From Candidatus Methanomethylophilus alvi Mx1201 (lineage in GTDB: Archaea > Thermoplasmatota > Thermoplasmata > Methanomassiliicoccales > Methanomethylophilaceae): 64,000 nucleotides of DNA. The DNA lies in contig NC_020913.1 of NCBI RefSeq assembly GCF_000300255.2, positions 1,238,692 through 1,302,691 on the forward strand. The letters run 5' to 3'. A program made the position numbers and the translations under genes. Of this stretch, positions 25,706 through 35,946 are shown in pieces. The notes beneath the pieces are model-generated. The model was not told where the DNA came from and made no database searches. It saw only the letters and a list, made by a program, of their open reading frames with translations. The stretch's first letter is position 1. Each line of letters begins with the position of its first letter.

Positions 25706-26825
25706 AATCGAGTAGGACGGTTGGGCTATTGCCCAACCGGACCTCTCACACCACCGAGCGTACCGGTCGGTACTCGGCGGTTTCAAACCATTTCTCTACA
25801 TTTCCTTGAATGAAATACATGCCCAGGTCTTTCAGGACCTTGTTGGATAATCTGTATCTCACGACAGAATAACCAGAGACCGTTCAGTAACTGCGGTTAT
25901 AGGCGGCTTTATAGCATGAAGACCGCCATTCATCCGGAATATATTCTGGATGGGGTTTCAGGAATTCAGGACACAGTTTGATAAGCTGTCTTGCCCTGTT
26001 CCGAGATGTCTTTCATTGTTTGAAAATGTACTGTCTTATACGTCTCCTCATCCATCCGTTCAGTTCCTCCCTGCGGGATTTGGAAAGACCAATGGAGAAT
26101 TATCCGAACCAACCGCGTACATAGGCCTTCAGCTCGTCCAGTATAGATACGAGACTCCCATTGCAGTTGCGTTTGGTCTTTTCTCTGACCGCCTTTCTGA
26201 ATGATTCCAGGGAAGAGGGGTGTATGTTCACGTGTACAGCCTTATTTCGAAATAATTTGAAGCCCAGGAACTTGACCGTGTCGGCTCCGCCTACTACGGT
26301 CTTCTCCTGATTCACCTTCAGTTTCAGGTCACTTTCAAGGTAACGTGTGACGGATTCCCTCACCCGTTCACCTGCTTTGGGAGTCCTTACAAAGATAAGG
26401 CGATCGTCCGCATATCTGCAGAAGCGCAGTCCTCTGCTCTCGAGAAGCCTGTCGAATCTGTCAAGATAGATATTGGAAAGAAGCGGGGACAGAGGTCCGC
26501 CCTGCGGTGAACCCTGACGGGTCTCCTGACGGAGACCGTCAGGAAGCACCACTCCGCTTCTGAGGAACCTCTTGATTAGCTCTATCAGAGCCTTATCCTT
26601 GATACGCTCTCTCAGGATGTTCATAAGAAAATCCTGGTTCAAGGTATCGAAGAACTTCTCAAGGTCCAAATCGACAACGATACCGAATCCGTCCCAATCC
26701 ATGATAGGACGATCGGCACATCGGCAGGGGTCGGAATATTCCGCCATGAAACCTGTCATAAATTTAAACACACATGAATCCCCACGAATAGGGGATCGCA
26801 AATCGAATCGATACAAGAGCATCGT
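25706..26825 (-). mobile_element. Group II intron remnant (5' part lost)
   Basis: Read on the minus strand. The relic ends in a domain V/VI-like 3' end: GGTGGTGTGAGAGG, a GGTTGGGC/GCCCAACC stem (25719-25738) and CCTACTCGAT at the very end, all typical of group II introns. Upstream is a degraded reverse transcriptase. The 5' ribozyme domains and the N-terminal half of the RT are missing, and recognisable similarity stops near 26720. Insertion directly behind a stop codon (25705) is typical of introns that target gene ends. Confidence 0.75.
25746..26720 (-). pseudogene. Group II intron reverse transcriptase/maturase, broken
   Basis: The RT core is clear: VVDLDLEKFFDTLNQD, RQGSPQGGPLSPLLSNIYLD, and the catalytic YADD in FCRYADDRLIF. 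The frame is interrupted by TAA at 26100-26102 where the family has Tyr (GWFGYF), TGA at 26013-26015 where it has Trp (KQWK), and TGA at 25884-25886, again at a probable Trp. No frameshift occurs across this last 350 bp, and the frame ends normally at TGA 25746-25748. Before residue VVDLD only a scrambled trace of the YGFRPGRS block is left. Nonsense changes plus N-terminal loss make this a pseudogene. Confidence 0.8.
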
Positions 26826-26847
26826 AGGAAAATATTGAAGACCCAGA

Positions 26848-26863
26848 GGCCCCCGGAGGGGCC
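26848..26863 (-). terminator. Hairpin after the 200-aa membrane protein gene
   Basis: GGCCCC-CGGA-GGGGCC, 31 bp past the minus-strand stop at 26895. The sequence between them on the minus strand contains TTTAAATAAGG. Confidence 0.5.
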
Positions 26864-26894
26864 CCTTCGGGCCTTATTTAAAGTTTTACCTTAC

Positions 26895-27497
26895 TCACAT
26901 CCCGAACTTTGCCTTGACGCTGTTGTCGAGCATGAATGCGATCATGAACAGGTAGATGACGATGTCGCAGATCGCAACGATGATGTTGACAGCGAGTGCA
27001 AGTCCGCTTCCTCCGATTCCGAAGAAGGAGGAGATGAAGCAGATGACGAAGATCACGAGGAGGAGGATCCACATGATCCTGTCGAAGGTGCTGATGTTTC
27101 CATCGGTGATCTTCTTGTGGATCCAGAGGATGACGAATCCGAGGACGATGCTGATGATACCGCTGACGAGGTATCCGCCGATGTCGTCGAAGCCGAATCC
27201 GCAGAGGGCGGCGAAGACTCCGCCGATGATGGTGGTGTATCCGACGACGTACACGAACTTGGTGACGATGTCGAACTTGTCGGAGACTTCTCCGGACTTA
27301 ACGCTCTTTCCGAATGCAAAGTACACCAACGCACAGATGAGGGATCCGATTCCGAGGATGACCCATCCGATGACGTGGTCGTTCATCTCGTCATCTACGA
27401 CTCCGCAGATGATGGTAAGGAGGGCAGAGATGATCATCAGGATTCCGACGATCCACAGTGCCGTTCCTGCAGTCTTAGTGTTGTCAAGGAATGACAT
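26895..27497 (-). CDS. Six-helix membrane protein, unknown
   Basis: 200 aa with six strongly hydrophobic helices, short loops and small acidic patches (DDEMNDH, GFDDIGG). No catalytic motif and no recognised family. It stands alone, with 464 bp of gene-free DNA upstream and the intron relic downstream. Confidence 0.75.
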   Translation of the reverse strand: MSFLDNTKTAGTALWIVGILMIISALLTIICGVVDDEMNDHVIGWVILGIGSLICALVYFAFGKSVKSGEVSDKFDIVTKFVYVVGYTTIIGGVFAALCGFGFDDIGGYLVSGIISIVLGFVILWIHKKITDGNISTFDRIMWILLLVIFVICFISSFFGIGGSGLALAVNIIVAICDIVIYLFMIAFMLDNSVKAKFGM

Positions 27498-27961
27498 AGT
27501 TGGATTATTACATTATCAGATATGAATACTATTCCCTCAGTGCCTCGATTTATTGTATCGTCAGGACGGAAAAAAGACCAACGGACTGCATTCATCGGGC
27601 ATCCGTATGTTCTCTGGAGGAGAACGACATAGCCATACATCGGAATATGCATGTATCGGGATGTCGAAGACGACGTATCATCCGATATAGCCAGACGATG
27701 GATCTTGTGACTTGACCCATACATATCGACCGTCCGAGGGGCATACATCTGCATCCGACCGACCCATACCGATGCTGGCATATCCCATAATCGACATCCG
27801 TCGAAACCCACCGTCAGTATCGGATGTACGATTCAGTACCCGGTGTCGGAACGTACTACAAGTATGGATACGACATGATAACCGTATAGACAAAAAGAAA
27901 AGAAACGATACAATCCGCTTATCCTTTTTATAGTGCCTCGGCACCCATACGGCTGGAGAAG
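27498..27961. other. Gene-free intergenic region
   Basis: 464 bp between divergent membrane-protein genes. Short frames exist on both strands, but none has a plausible ribosome-binding site or protein-like composition. The base composition is more AT-rich than the genes, with several CATAC and CATCCG words. CTTTTTATAG near 27927-27935 is the likely TATA box of the gene at 27962. I see no RNA gene or ordered repeat. Confidence 0.5.
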
Positions 27962-28492
27962 ATGATCGGAAGGAGCGACCTCAATCTGGAGCGTTTCGCA
28001 GGACGCTCATGGGCCAACATGATGCTGATAGGGATACTTTTCATCATATTCGGCATCATCATGGCAGTGTGCGGGACGGACTCCGTGAACCTCGTCATAG
28101 AGATCGGCGGGGCCCTCCTGATCGTTTTCGGGGTCGCCGATTTCATATCCTATTCCGACATCACGCGCGCCGGCACCGTCGCGCTGATCGCAGGCATCGT
28201 CCTGATATCCCTCGCCGCCCTGGTCGGAGGGGCCCTGATCCTGGGGGCCGGGGTGGCGTTGGCAGGTGTCCTCATGATGTGCGGCACCAAGAGGTTCCTC
28301 GGGTTCAACCTCGACAGGGGTACCCGCAGGAGGAACCAGGTCTGGGGACTGGTCCTCGTGGCCGTAGGGGTGGTACTCGCCGCCGACCTGGCCGGCATGG
28401 CGGATGCGGTGATGGTCATCGGCGGGATACTCGTGATGATAGCCGGCGTCCTGCATCTGATAAAAGCACTCGACATGATGGGCAGACTTTGA
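27962..28492 (+). CDS. DUF308/HdeD-like membrane protein
   Basis: 176 aa with six predicted helices in three Gly-rich pairs separated by short loops (GTDSVNL, SDITRAG, DLAGMAD), the pattern of DUF308/HdeD-type proteins. An extra basic insert (FNLDRGTRRRNQ) sits between helices 4 and 5. Followed after 19 bp by another membrane protein. Function unknown. Confidence 0.75.
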   Translation: MIGRSDLNLERFAGRSWANMMLIGILFIIFGIIMAVCGTDSVNLVIEIGGALLIVFGVADFISYSDITRAGTVALIAGIVLISLAALVGGALILGAGVALAGVLMMCGTKRFLGFNLDRGTRRRNQVWGLVLVAVGVVLAADLAGMADAVMVIGGILVMIAGVLHLIKALDMMGRL

Positions 28493-28511
28493 CATCCGAT
28501 AGGTGACAGAC

Positions 28512-29054
28512 ATGGAAGGGAAGGACAATGCGGTGACGGGGCCTCTTCTGGCCGTCGTACTGGTGGCGCTGGGCGTCATAGCGATAGTGGTCAGGGCCGG
28601 AAAATTCGTCTCGGACAGGGACTTCTTCAACGCCGTGGGGATCCTCGTCCTCATCGGCGGGATCTACCTGATATACAAGGGTGCGAGGACCGACGGTCCG
28701 AGGGACATGATCTTCGGCGGGTGCATGCTCGCGGTGATGGGATTCGTCCTCTACGTGACGGACGGCCCCGGTTTCCTGATCTTCTGGCTGGCCGTGATCG
28801 TGGTCGCCGAACTGGGTCTGAAGCTGTTCTTCATGATGCCCCTCCCCGTGATAAACGTGAACTTCGGAAGCGTCGCCGCGGAGAAGACGACGGGCGTCGG
28901 CCTCGTGGCCGCCGCCGTGGTCCTGGCCCTTCTGGAGGACTACGTCTGGGACTGGTTCATGTACCTCTTCGGACTGGTCCTCATATCCGTCGGAGCGCTG
29001 TATCTGGCACAGTCCCGTTCCGGGTCTGAGGGGAAGGCCGTCGGGAAGCGCTGA
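28512..29054 (+). CDS. Membrane protein, unknown
   Basis: 180 aa from the ATG at 28512, which sits 5 bases after AGGTGA; the GTG at 28503 belongs to that ribosome-binding site. Six hydrophobic helices, a short charged loop (KGARTDGPRD) and a basic tail. Probably one operon with the DUF308-like gene. Not assigned to a family. Confidence 0.75.
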   Translation: MEGKDNAVTGPLLAVVLVALGVIAIVVRAGKFVSDRDFFNAVGILVLIGGIYLIYKGARTDGPRDMIFGGCMLAVMGFVLYVTDGPGFLIFWLAVIVVAELGLKLFFMMPLPVINVNFGSVAAEKTTGVGLVAAAVVLALLEDYVWDWFMYLFGLVLISVGALYLAQSRSGSEGKAVGKR

Positions 29055-29094
29055 ACCATAGTAATAAAACCCTCCACCCCATTCCCTTTCCCCG

Positions 29095-31152
29095 ATGGGA
29101 AAAGACTCAGAGCCGCCGGTAAGGGCGGCCAGGAGCGGCAGGGCTACGGCCGAACAGCTCGCCGACAAGCAGCACGAGATATCGGTCACGGAGTTTTTCG
29201 AGAAGAACAAACAGATCCTCGGGTTCGACTCCCGCGCCAAATCGCTCCTGATGGGCGTGAAGGAGGCGGTCGACAACTCGCTCGACGCCTGCGAGGAGGC
29301 GGAGATCCTCCCGGACATCGTGGTCAAGGTCACGAAGGTGGGCGAGGAGGAGTACACGGTGTCCATCGAGGACAACGGTCCCGGGATCGTCCACCGCGCC
29401 ATGCCCAACGTCTTCGGGCGTCTTCTGTACGGGTCGAGGTTCCATGCCATGCGTCAATCCAGAGGACAGCAGGGTATCGGGATATCCGCCACCGTCATGT
29501 ACGCCAACGTGTCCACCGGGAAACCGGCCCACATCGCCTCGAGGATCGAGGGGGAGGAGGAGGTCGCGTGGGAGATGGACATCGCCGTCGACACCAAGAC
29601 CAACCGCCCCATAGTCACCAACGACAGGGCCTTCCCCTGGATGGACAAGGCCCACGGTACGCTCATAGAATACACCACCAAGGGACGCTACGTGACCGGG
29701 AAGCAGTCCATCTTCGAGTATCTGAAGGAGACGGCCATCGTCAATCCGCACGCCCGTATCAAGTTCCACGACCCGGACGGGAAGACCTGGACCTTCGAGA
29801 GGGCCACGGAGACCATGCCGCCCAAGGCGGCGGAGATCAAACCCCATCCCGCCGGCATGGAGATCGGGGACATGATGGGCTACTCCGCCCAATCCTCGCA
29901 GAAGACGGTGAAGGATTTCCTGAAGAACGACTTCTGCCGGATGACGGACAGGCTCGCCTCCGAGGTCTGCGGGAAGGCCGGGGTGGACCCGAAGTCCAGA
30001 CCCCAGGACCTGGGGAGGGAGGGCAGCATGAAGCTCATCTCCGCCATCGCGGACACGAAGATCATGGCTCCTCCGTCCGACTGCCTCTCCCCCATAGGGG
30101 ACGTCCTGATCAAGAAGGGCCTCATGCACATCCTGGACGGGATGCGCCCCGAATACTACGCCACCCCCGTCACGAGACCCGCCCATGCGGTCAACGGGAA
30201 CCCTTTCACCGTCGAGGCCGGGATCGTATACGGCGGGGAGATACCCTCCGACGGTCAGGTCACCATCATGAGGTTCGCCAACCGCGTCCCCCTGCTATAC
30301 CAGCAGGGTGCGGACATAATCACCAAGGCCGTCTCGGAGTTCGACTGGAGGAGATACGGTCTGGAGCAGAGGGGAGGGAAGGGGATACCTTACGGACCCG
30401 CCATCGTCCTCGTCCACGTGGCCTCCACCAAGGTGCCGTTCACCTCCGAGGGGAAGGAGGCCATAGCCTCCCTTCCGGAGATCGAGGAGGAGATCCTCGC
30501 CGCCCTGAGGCTCGTCGCCAGGAACCTGAAGTCCCATCTGAACAAGATGGAGCGCAAGTCGAAGACCCACGAGAAGTTCGACATCGTCCAGAAGATCCTC
30601 CCGGACCTGGCGGACAAGGTCTCCACCCAGCTGGGCAGACCGGTCCCGGACCTCAGCAGGACCATCACGAAGATCATGAACGTGGTCTGGATAGAACCGT
30701 CCAAGAAGAGGACCGAGGACAAGAAGGGGTATACGATAAACTACACGGTTTACAACTACACGGTCCGCCCGCACACCTTCATGCTGCACATGGCGCTGCC
30801 GAAGGACAGCATAACGGATTCCGTCACCGGCTCCCCCATGTTCGACTCCGTCAACGACGAGGGGAAGACCCAGTGGGTCGTAAGGGACCTGGAACCCTCC
30901 AAGTCCGTGCAGGTCTCGTTCGTCCTGGAGGGCGACATGGCCGACACCTTCGACCCCGACGACGTCTACGTCTCCGGGATCAACCCGGTGATAGTCATGG
31001 GCGCGGAGGCGCTGCCCGGGGACTGGGGCATAAAGGGTATGGAGATAACGGAGACGGAGGACGTCGTCCCGGAGGACGATTCCGCCGAGGAAGAGGAGAA
31101 GGAGGAACTGGAGGAAGAGGAGTTCGAGAAGGAGGCGAAGGAAGATGAATGA
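29095..31152 (+). CDS. top6B: DNA topoisomerase VI subunit B
   Basis: 685 aa ATPase subunit of the type IIB topoisomerase. The GHKL ATP site is complete: [11 protein letters not shown] (N box), EDNGPGI (G1) and [11 protein letters not shown] (G2). An H2TH and transducer domain follow, with the switch lysine region around GKGIPYGP. The C-terminus is very acidic (Glu-rich from about residue 655). It overlaps top6A by 8 bp, the usual archaeal arrangement. Confidence 0.97.
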   Translation: MGKDSEPPVRAARSGRATAEQLADKQHEISVTEFFEKNKQILGFDSRAKSLLMGVKEAVDNSLDACEEAEILPDIVVKVTKVGEEEYTVSIEDNGPGIVHRAMPNVFGRLLYGSRFHAMRQSRGQQGIGISATVMYANVSTGKPAHIASRIEGEEEVAWEMDIAVDTKTNRPIVTNDRAFPWMDKAHGTLIEYTTKGRYVTGKQSIFEYLKETAIVNPHARIKFHDPDGKTWTFERATETMPPKAAEIKPHPAGMEIGDMMGYSAQSSQKTVKDFLKNDFCRMTDRLASEVCGKAGVDPKSRPQDLGREGSMKLISAIADTKIMAPPSDCLSPIGDVLIKKGLMHILDGMRPEYYATPVTRPAHAVNGNPFTVEAGIVYGGEIPSDGQVTIMRFANRVPLLYQQGADIITKAVSEFDWRRYGLEQRGGKGIPYGPAIVLVHVASTKVPFTSEGKEAIASLPEIEEEILAALRLVARNLKSHLNKMERKSKTHEKFDIVQKILPDLADKVSTQLGRPVPDLSRTITKIMNVVWIEPSKKRTEDKKGYTINYTVYNYTVRPHTFMLHMALPKDSITDSVTGSPMFDSVNDEGKTQWVVRDLEPSKSVQVSFVLEGDMADTFDPDDVYVSGINPVIVMGAEALPGDWGIKGMEITETEDVVPEDDSAEEEEKEELEEEEFEKEAKEDE

Positions 31153-32233
31153 CAGACAGAAGGTCGCGATGGACCGCCTCACGGAGGTGGCCGAGGGGAT
31201 ATACGACGCCCTCGACAGAGGGGACATCCCGCAGATGACCCTTCCCCTGCGTTCCAAGAGGAACATAGAGTTCGACCCCATGACCCAGGTGTGGAAATAC
31301 GGGAGTCTGAAGACCACCCGTACGGCCAAGACGACCCAGGGGGCGACGACCATGCTCCGCACCGCCTACACCACGGACTTCATCAACGAGATGATCCGTG
31401 AGAACAAATCGTCCACCCTAAGGGAGATGTACTACATCTCCGAGGGATGGAACGCCGCCAAGTTCCACACGCAGGACGAAGGCAACCTCCTGGCGGAGGA
31501 CCTGGAGACCATATCCCACTGCATGAGGGAGGACTTCAAGCTGAGGCCGGAGGAGAGCGGGGCCCACGTGTACGGCAACGTCACCTTCAGGACCATGACC
31601 AAGAAGGGGATGAAGGACATCAACTGCATGGACGACGTGTCCGAGCAGGGTTTCGCCGTGCCCTACAGCGTCGAGAAGGAGACCTTCGAGATCAAAAGCC
31701 ACGATGTAAAATTCATCATGGCCCTGGAGACAGGAGGAATGTATGCGAGGCTCATCGAGAACGGCTTTCCCGAGAAGGCCGAATGCTGCCTCGTCCACCT
31801 GTCCGGTCAGCCCGCCAGGTCCACCAGGAGGCTCATAAAGAGGCTCAACGAGGAGAACGGCCTCCCTGTGGTCGTCTTCACCGACGGCGACCCGTGGTCG
31901 TTCAGGATCTTCGCGTCGGTGGCGTACGGTGCCATCAAGACGGCCCACATCTCCGACTATCTGGCGACCCCCACGGCCCAGTTCATCGGGATCACCGCAT
32001 CGGACATCCTGAACTACGACCTCCCCACCGACAAGCTCAACGACAAGGACATAGGGGCGCTGCATGCGGAACTCACCGACCCGAGGTTCAACGACGAGTT
32101 CTGGGACAGCGAGATCCACGCTATGCTCGACATGGGCAAGAAGGCCGAGCAGCAGGCGCTGGCCAAATACGGCCTGGATTATGTCACGGACACGTATCTG
32201 CCCGAAAAACTGTCGCAGCTCGGTCTGCTCTGA
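31145..32233 (+). CDS. top6A: DNA topoisomerase VI subunit A (Spo11-like)
   Basis: 362 aa DNA-cleaving subunit. The catalytic tyrosine lies in [11 protein letters not shown] (residues 92-102), and the Toprim domain has ETGGMYARL and FTDGDPWSF with its acidic metal ligands. Same family as eukaryotic Spo11. Start overlaps the top6B end. A GC-rich hairpin follows the stop. Confidence 0.97.
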   Translation: MNDRQKVAMDRLTEVAEGIYDALDRGDIPQMTLPLRSKRNIEFDPMTQVWKYGSLKTTRTAKTTQGATTMLRTAYTTDFINEMIRENKSSTLREMYYISEGWNAAKFHTQDEGNLLAEDLETISHCMREDFKLRPEESGAHVYGNVTFRTMTKKGMKDINCMDDVSEQGFAVPYSVEKETFEIKSHDVKFIMALETGGMYARLIENGFPEKAECCLVHLSGQPARSTRRLIKRLNEENGLPVVVFTDGDPWSFRIFASVAYGAIKTAHISDYLATPTAQFIGITASDILNYDLPTDKLNDKDIGALHAELTDPRFNDEFWDSEIHAMLDMGKKAEQQALAKYGLDYVTDTYLPEKLSQLGLL

Positions 32234-32255
32234 AAAACATCATAACGGCATAAAT

Positions 32256-32277
32256 GCCCCCGGCGGTGCCCGGGGGC
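32256..32277 (+). terminator. Hairpin after top6A
   Basis: GCCCCCGG-CGGTG-C-CCGGGGGC, 22 bp past the top6A stop. No strong T tract follows. Confidence 0.5.
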
Positions 32278-32425
32278 GGATGTGCCAGACTTATATCCGG
32301 ATCCTCTTCTAACGTGTCCATGGAATCTTGTTAAAAAACCCATGTGCCAGATGTGCATCTTGAGAATAAAAATCGCACGGATGCATAAAAATAAAGAAAG
32401 AGGGGGTCGGAACCCCCCCCGCCGC

Positions 32426-33973
32426 TCAGTTGTAGGCGGCCTGGTTGAACCTGTTTATGACGAACTGCTTGTCCATCGAGGCGAGGAAGGTGCCGAGCCT
32501 CGGTCCGGCGGATTTGCCGATGATGAGGTTGTAGATCACCTTGTAGGCGTTCTTCAGCCCTATGGGGGAGGCCTTGCCGCACTCGGAGATGATGTTGCTG
32601 ATAGTCTCGGGGTCCCAGTTGCAGTCGTTCATCCTGGCGACCAGGGACTGCAGGAACGCCTTGTCGTTCATCTTCAGCTCCACTCCCGCGGGGATGGTCT
32701 GGCTGATGGAGAACTTGACCTGGTCGGGGGCGAAGGCCTTGAGCCAATACTGGATGCACTCGCAGCGCTTCTTGATCCTCTTCATGTCCTCCTCGGTGGC
32801 CTTGGAGATGTCCACGGTCCTGGAGAGGACGTTCATCTGGTCCTCGAAGGTGTCGGCGATCTGCACGACGTTGCAGAGGTGCCTGCAGGAGACCTGTACG
32901 GGCATCTGCTTGGGCACGTGGTTGTGCTGGGCGATCTCGTAGGCACGGACGGAGTTCTCCTCCACCTCGGTGTACTCCTTGGTGAAGAACGCCTTCTCCA
33001 TCCTGTCGTATTCGTCGGCCATGTCGAGGTTGCCGAGCCCGGAATCGTAGTCGATGGCCCTGGAGGGCTGGACCCTGAGGAACAGGTAGTTGAGGACCTC
33101 GGGAGGGGTCATCCTGATGGCGTCGAGGCCGGTGACGCTGCATCCGAGGGACTTGTGCATCTGTCCGACACCCTTCAGCTGTACGAACTCGTAGGGTATC
33201 GGGAAGGGCGGCTCGATGCCGAAGATCTCCTTCGCGAACCTCTTACCGGTGTCGTAGGACCCTCCGGCGGCGGCGTGGTCCTTTCCGAAGGGCTCTGCGG
33301 AGGTGCCGAAGATCTTCCACTTGGCGGGCCACTCGAGCCTCCAGGTCAGCTTACCGTCGTCCTTCCTTATGTCCGCCTTCCCGTGGTGCCCGCAGGGGCA
33401 GTCGTACTCGACGTACGGGAAGGAGTAGGAGTCGAAGATAGGCTTGGTGTAGCGGCCGCACTTCTCGCAGAGGGGGTTGTACGGCGCATAGTTGGGGTCG
33501 GCCTCCTTTCCGGAGACTTCGTGGAGGATGTCGATGATCTCCTTCCTCTTCTTGAAGGTCATGTCGATAGCCTCGGCGAACTTCCCCTCCTTGTAGAGGT
33601 CGCTCGTCCAGATGATCTCGCAGTGGACTCCGAGGGAATCCACGGCGTCGAGGAACGGCTGCACGAAGTGGTGCGCATAGTTCCTGTGCTTGCCGCAGGG
33701 GCAGGGGATCCTGCTTATCGGCATGCCCACATATTTCTCGAACTCGGAAGGTAGGAAGTCGTACCTCTTCCTGAGGGGGTCGAAGGAATCGATGAGGTAG
33801 ATGAGGCGGACGTCTTTGCCGAGCCCCTCCACCGCACTGCGTATAGATTCCCCGGTGATTGCCTCCCTGAGGCTCCCTACGTGGATGATCCCGGTAGGGC
33901 TGATGCCGGTGGCTATGAGCGGGTGCTCGGCCTTCTCGGCAATGTCCTTGGCGATAACGTCTGCCCAGTGCAT
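32426..33973 (-). CDS. lysS: Lysyl-tRNA synthetase, class I
   Basis: 515 aa class I LysRS (LysK type). HIGH-like motif in GISPTGIIHVGSLRE (residues 23-37), KMSKS-like MHKSLG, a zinc-binding insert (CPCGKH, CEKCG, CPCGHHG) and a C-terminal alpha-helical domain. Class I LysRS is the form found in most methanogens. Divergent from the Sec61-beta gene. Confidence 0.95.
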   Translation of the reverse strand: MHWADVIAKDIAEKAEHPLIATGISPTGIIHVGSLREAITGESIRSAVEGLGKDVRLIYLIDSFDPLRKRYDFLPSEFEKYVGMPISRIPCPCGKHRNYAHHFVQPFLDAVDSLGVHCEIIWTSDLYKEGKFAEAIDMTFKKRKEIIDILHEVSGKEADPNYAPYNPLCEKCGRYTKPIFDSYSFPYVEYDCPCGHHGKADIRKDDGKLTWRLEWPAKWKIFGTSAEPFGKDHAAAGGSYDTGKRFAKEIFGIEPPFPIPYEFVQLKGVGQMHKSLGCSVTGLDAIRMTPPEVLNYLFLRVQPSRAIDYDSGLGNLDMADEYDRMEKAFFTKEYTEVEENSVRAYEIAQHNHVPKQMPVQVSCRHLCNVVQIADTFEDQMNVLSRTVDISKATEEDMKRIKKRCECIQYWLKAFAPDQVKFSISQTIPAGVELKMNDKAFLQSLVARMNDCNWDPETISNIISECGKASPIGLKNAYKVIYNLIIGKSAGPRLGTFLASMDKQFVINRFNQAAYN

Positions 33974-34074
33974 ACTAATCGGACGCGCACATTATAGGAG
34001 GATAATAAAAAGGTTGGCTTTTATACGTCCTTCCACCAATGGGATTAAATATTGTCCGAATATACGAATGCCCA

Positions 34075-34242
34075 ATGGCCAAAGAGAACAAAGGCGAATC
34101 ATTCTCCTCGTCCGCAGGACTGATGAGGTACTTCGATTCCGAGGACGACAAGGGTATCAAGATCGGACCCAAGGTAGTCATCGCCGCCGCCATCGCTTTC
34201 ACCGTCCTCATACTCGTGCTCCCCGTATTCTTCCCCATGTGA
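34075..34242 (+). CDS. secG: Preprotein translocase Sec61-beta subunit
   Basis: 55 aa. The polar N-terminus contains SSAGLMRYFDSEDDKGIKI, the archaeal Sec61-beta signature, followed by one membrane helix (VVIAAAIAFTVLILVLPVFF) near the C-terminus. Start taken at the ATG at 34075; the 12-residue upstream extension from 34039 lacks the family pattern. Peripheral third subunit of the SecYE translocon. Confidence 0.92.
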   Translation: MAKENKGESFSSSAGLMRYFDSEDDKGIKIGPKVVIAAAIAFTVLILVLPVFFPM

Positions 34243-34473
34243 GCGCCTGGCATACAGGACTTGGATTTTTCATAACGACGGCATCAATCGGAGATTTGCC
34301 GACATCCCGGACGTGGGATCCGCAATATGTGCGACATCCTTCTGCAGACCCGATGTGAAGCCCCGAGGGATGCCGACATCCTGCGAAGGTACCATGTAAA
34401 GAGTGTCGGCATCCGACCCCGTCTATCGACACATCCCCTTCCAGGGATCCGACCGCCATCATCCAAGATGTGT

Positions 34474-34497
34474 GTCGGCCGGGATTCCCCGGCCGAC
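34474..34497. terminator. Hairpin near the antiporter 3' end; surrounding gap otherwise empty
   Basis: GTCGGCCGGG-ATTC-CCCGGCCGAC, a perfect 10-bp stem in the 299-bp gap 34243-34541 between Sec61-beta and the antiporter. The flanking T tract is weak on both strands. The rest of the gap holds several GATGCCGACATCC-like words but no gene. Confidence 0.5.
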
Positions 34498-34541
34498 GGA
34501 AAAGTGAAAGTAAGGGGTTTTCCGGGATCTGGCACTTCTGC

Positions 34542-35846
34542 TCAGATCTTGTCGTTCGCCGTTATGGTGTACTCCGGCGGATACTTCTTCCTGTACAGCT
34601 TGGAAAGTATCGGCGGGGCGATTATGGTCGTAGCGACCGCCATCACGACAATGATAGCATACAGGGAGGACGACAGGGCGGGTGCACCCTCCACGATGGT
34701 GTTGAGACCGATGGAGGCCACGATGATACCGACCTCCCCTCTGGGCACCATTCCGATACCGATGATGTTGCAGGAGTCCTTGGAGATGCTCTTGTCGCCT
34801 ATCTTGGCCCCGAGCGCGCATCCGATGTACTTGCCGAGGACGGCGAGGACTATGACCGCGACGGCGGAGATGATGACGGCCGTGCTTCCCAGGTCCCCGA
34901 GGTCGACCTGCATACCCACATGGATGAAGAAGAAGGAGATGAACACGGAGGTTATCGTCTCGAACTTCTGCTCGAGCTTCCACTCCCAGGCATGCTCGGC
35001 GAACATCATTCCGGCCAGGAAGGCGCCGATGATCGCCGCGAGACCGATGCTCTCGGCCAGCCAGGACATGAACAGACAGACGATGAGCGCAAGTGCCAGC
35101 ATGTTGACGGACGAAGGGGTCTTGCCCTCGTCCCTGGCCTTCTTGACCCTCCTCTCGTTCCATGCGTATATCTTGGGGACGACCGTCTTCGCGAAGAGGA
35201 TGGCCGCCAGGACGAACACGCAGGCCACGACGATCACCTGTACCACGCCCATTATGGACATGCCGCCGTCGGATCCCGCCACACCCTTGACGATGGCGAG
35301 GACGATCATACCCAGGACATCGTCGATGACCGCGGCCCCGATGATGATCTTGGACCCCAGCTTGTCCATCAGGTGCATGTCCTTGATGACACGGGCGGTT
35401 ATACCGACGCTGGTGGCCACCATGGCGGCCGCGAGGAACATGGCGTGATGGAAGTTGGAGTCAGTGAACTCGATGTACGCGAATCCCAGGACGAACGGGA
35501 TGACGACACCGAGGATGGCGACGAGCATTGCGCTCTTTCCGACGCCGAGGAGCTCCTTGACCTTGGTCTCCAGACCGACCGAGAACAGGAGGAATATCAC
35601 TCCGATCTCGGCAGCCGCATACAGGACGGAATAATTGGTGCCGGCATGATCGCTTCCCGGGGCCGGGATCTCGATATCCAGGAAATCCAGGAGAGTGTCG
35701 CCGCCTATGACGATGTTTGCTATCAGAATACCTACGAGGATCTCACCGATCAGTCCGGGGATGCCGAAGTGCTCGAAGATCCTGTTCCCGATACGTGCCA
35801 GGACGAACAGCACGAGGAGCATGAGCAGGATCGAGACTATTTCCAT
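34542..35846 (-). CDS. CPA2-type cation/proton antiporter (Kef/NapA-like)
   Basis: 434 aa with about 12 hydrophobic helices. The ion-binding AAVIDDVLGMI motif (double Asp of CPA2) and the LLFSVGLETKVKEL block are clear. It lacks a C-terminal TrkA-N domain, so it is the short Na+/H+ or K+/H+ antiporter type. Single gene. Confidence 0.9.
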   Translation of the reverse strand: MEIVSILLMLLVLFVLARIGNRIFEHFGIPGLIGEILVGILIANIVIGGDTLLDFLDIEIPAPGSDHAGTNYSVLYAAAEIGVIFLLFSVGLETKVKELLGVGKSAMLVAILGVVIPFVLGFAYIEFTDSNFHHAMFLAAAMVATSVGITARVIKDMHLMDKLGSKIIIGAAVIDDVLGMIVLAIVKGVAGSDGGMSIMGVVQVIVVACVFVLAAILFAKTVVPKIYAWNERRVKKARDEGKTPSSVNMLALALIVCLFMSWLAESIGLAAIIGAFLAGMMFAEHAWEWKLEQKFETITSVFISFFFIHVGMQVDLGDLGSTAVIISAVAVIVLAVLGKYIGCALGAKIGDKSISKDSCNIIGIGMVPRGEVGIIVASIGLNTIVEGAPALSSSLYAIIVVMAVATTIIAPPILSKLYRKKYPPEYTITANDKI

Positions 35847-35915
35847 GAGTTCGTGATATGATTATGGCTTATAAAGAAAACGGGATAACACCAACCCGTG
35901 TGGATAAGGGATGGA

Positions 35916-35937
35916 CCCCGCTCCGTAAGGAGCGGGG
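35916..35937 (-). terminator. Hairpin terminator after the 437-aa gene
   Basis: CCCCGCTCC-GTAA-GGAGCGGGG, a 9-bp stem with GNRA loop, directly past the minus-strand stop at 35947. Confidence 0.6.
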
Positions 35938-35946
35938 ATTAACGGC

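Noticed and set aside
25719-25738. Hairpin after the zinc-ribbon gene read as its terminator
   Set aside because: The same stem is domain V-like in the adjoining group II intron, followed by the intron's CCTACTCGAT end, so the intron explains it better.
25884-26102. TGA read as Trp (genetic code change) in the RT relic
   Set aside because: TGA is the normal stop of almost every gene here, so recoding is not credible; the third stop is TAA at a Tyr codon.
27437-27944. Minus-strand frames of 88-124 codons in the 27.5-28 kb gap
   Set aside because: Arg/Ser/Tyr-rich, overlapping each other and the promoter regions, no ribosome-binding site and no domain pattern.
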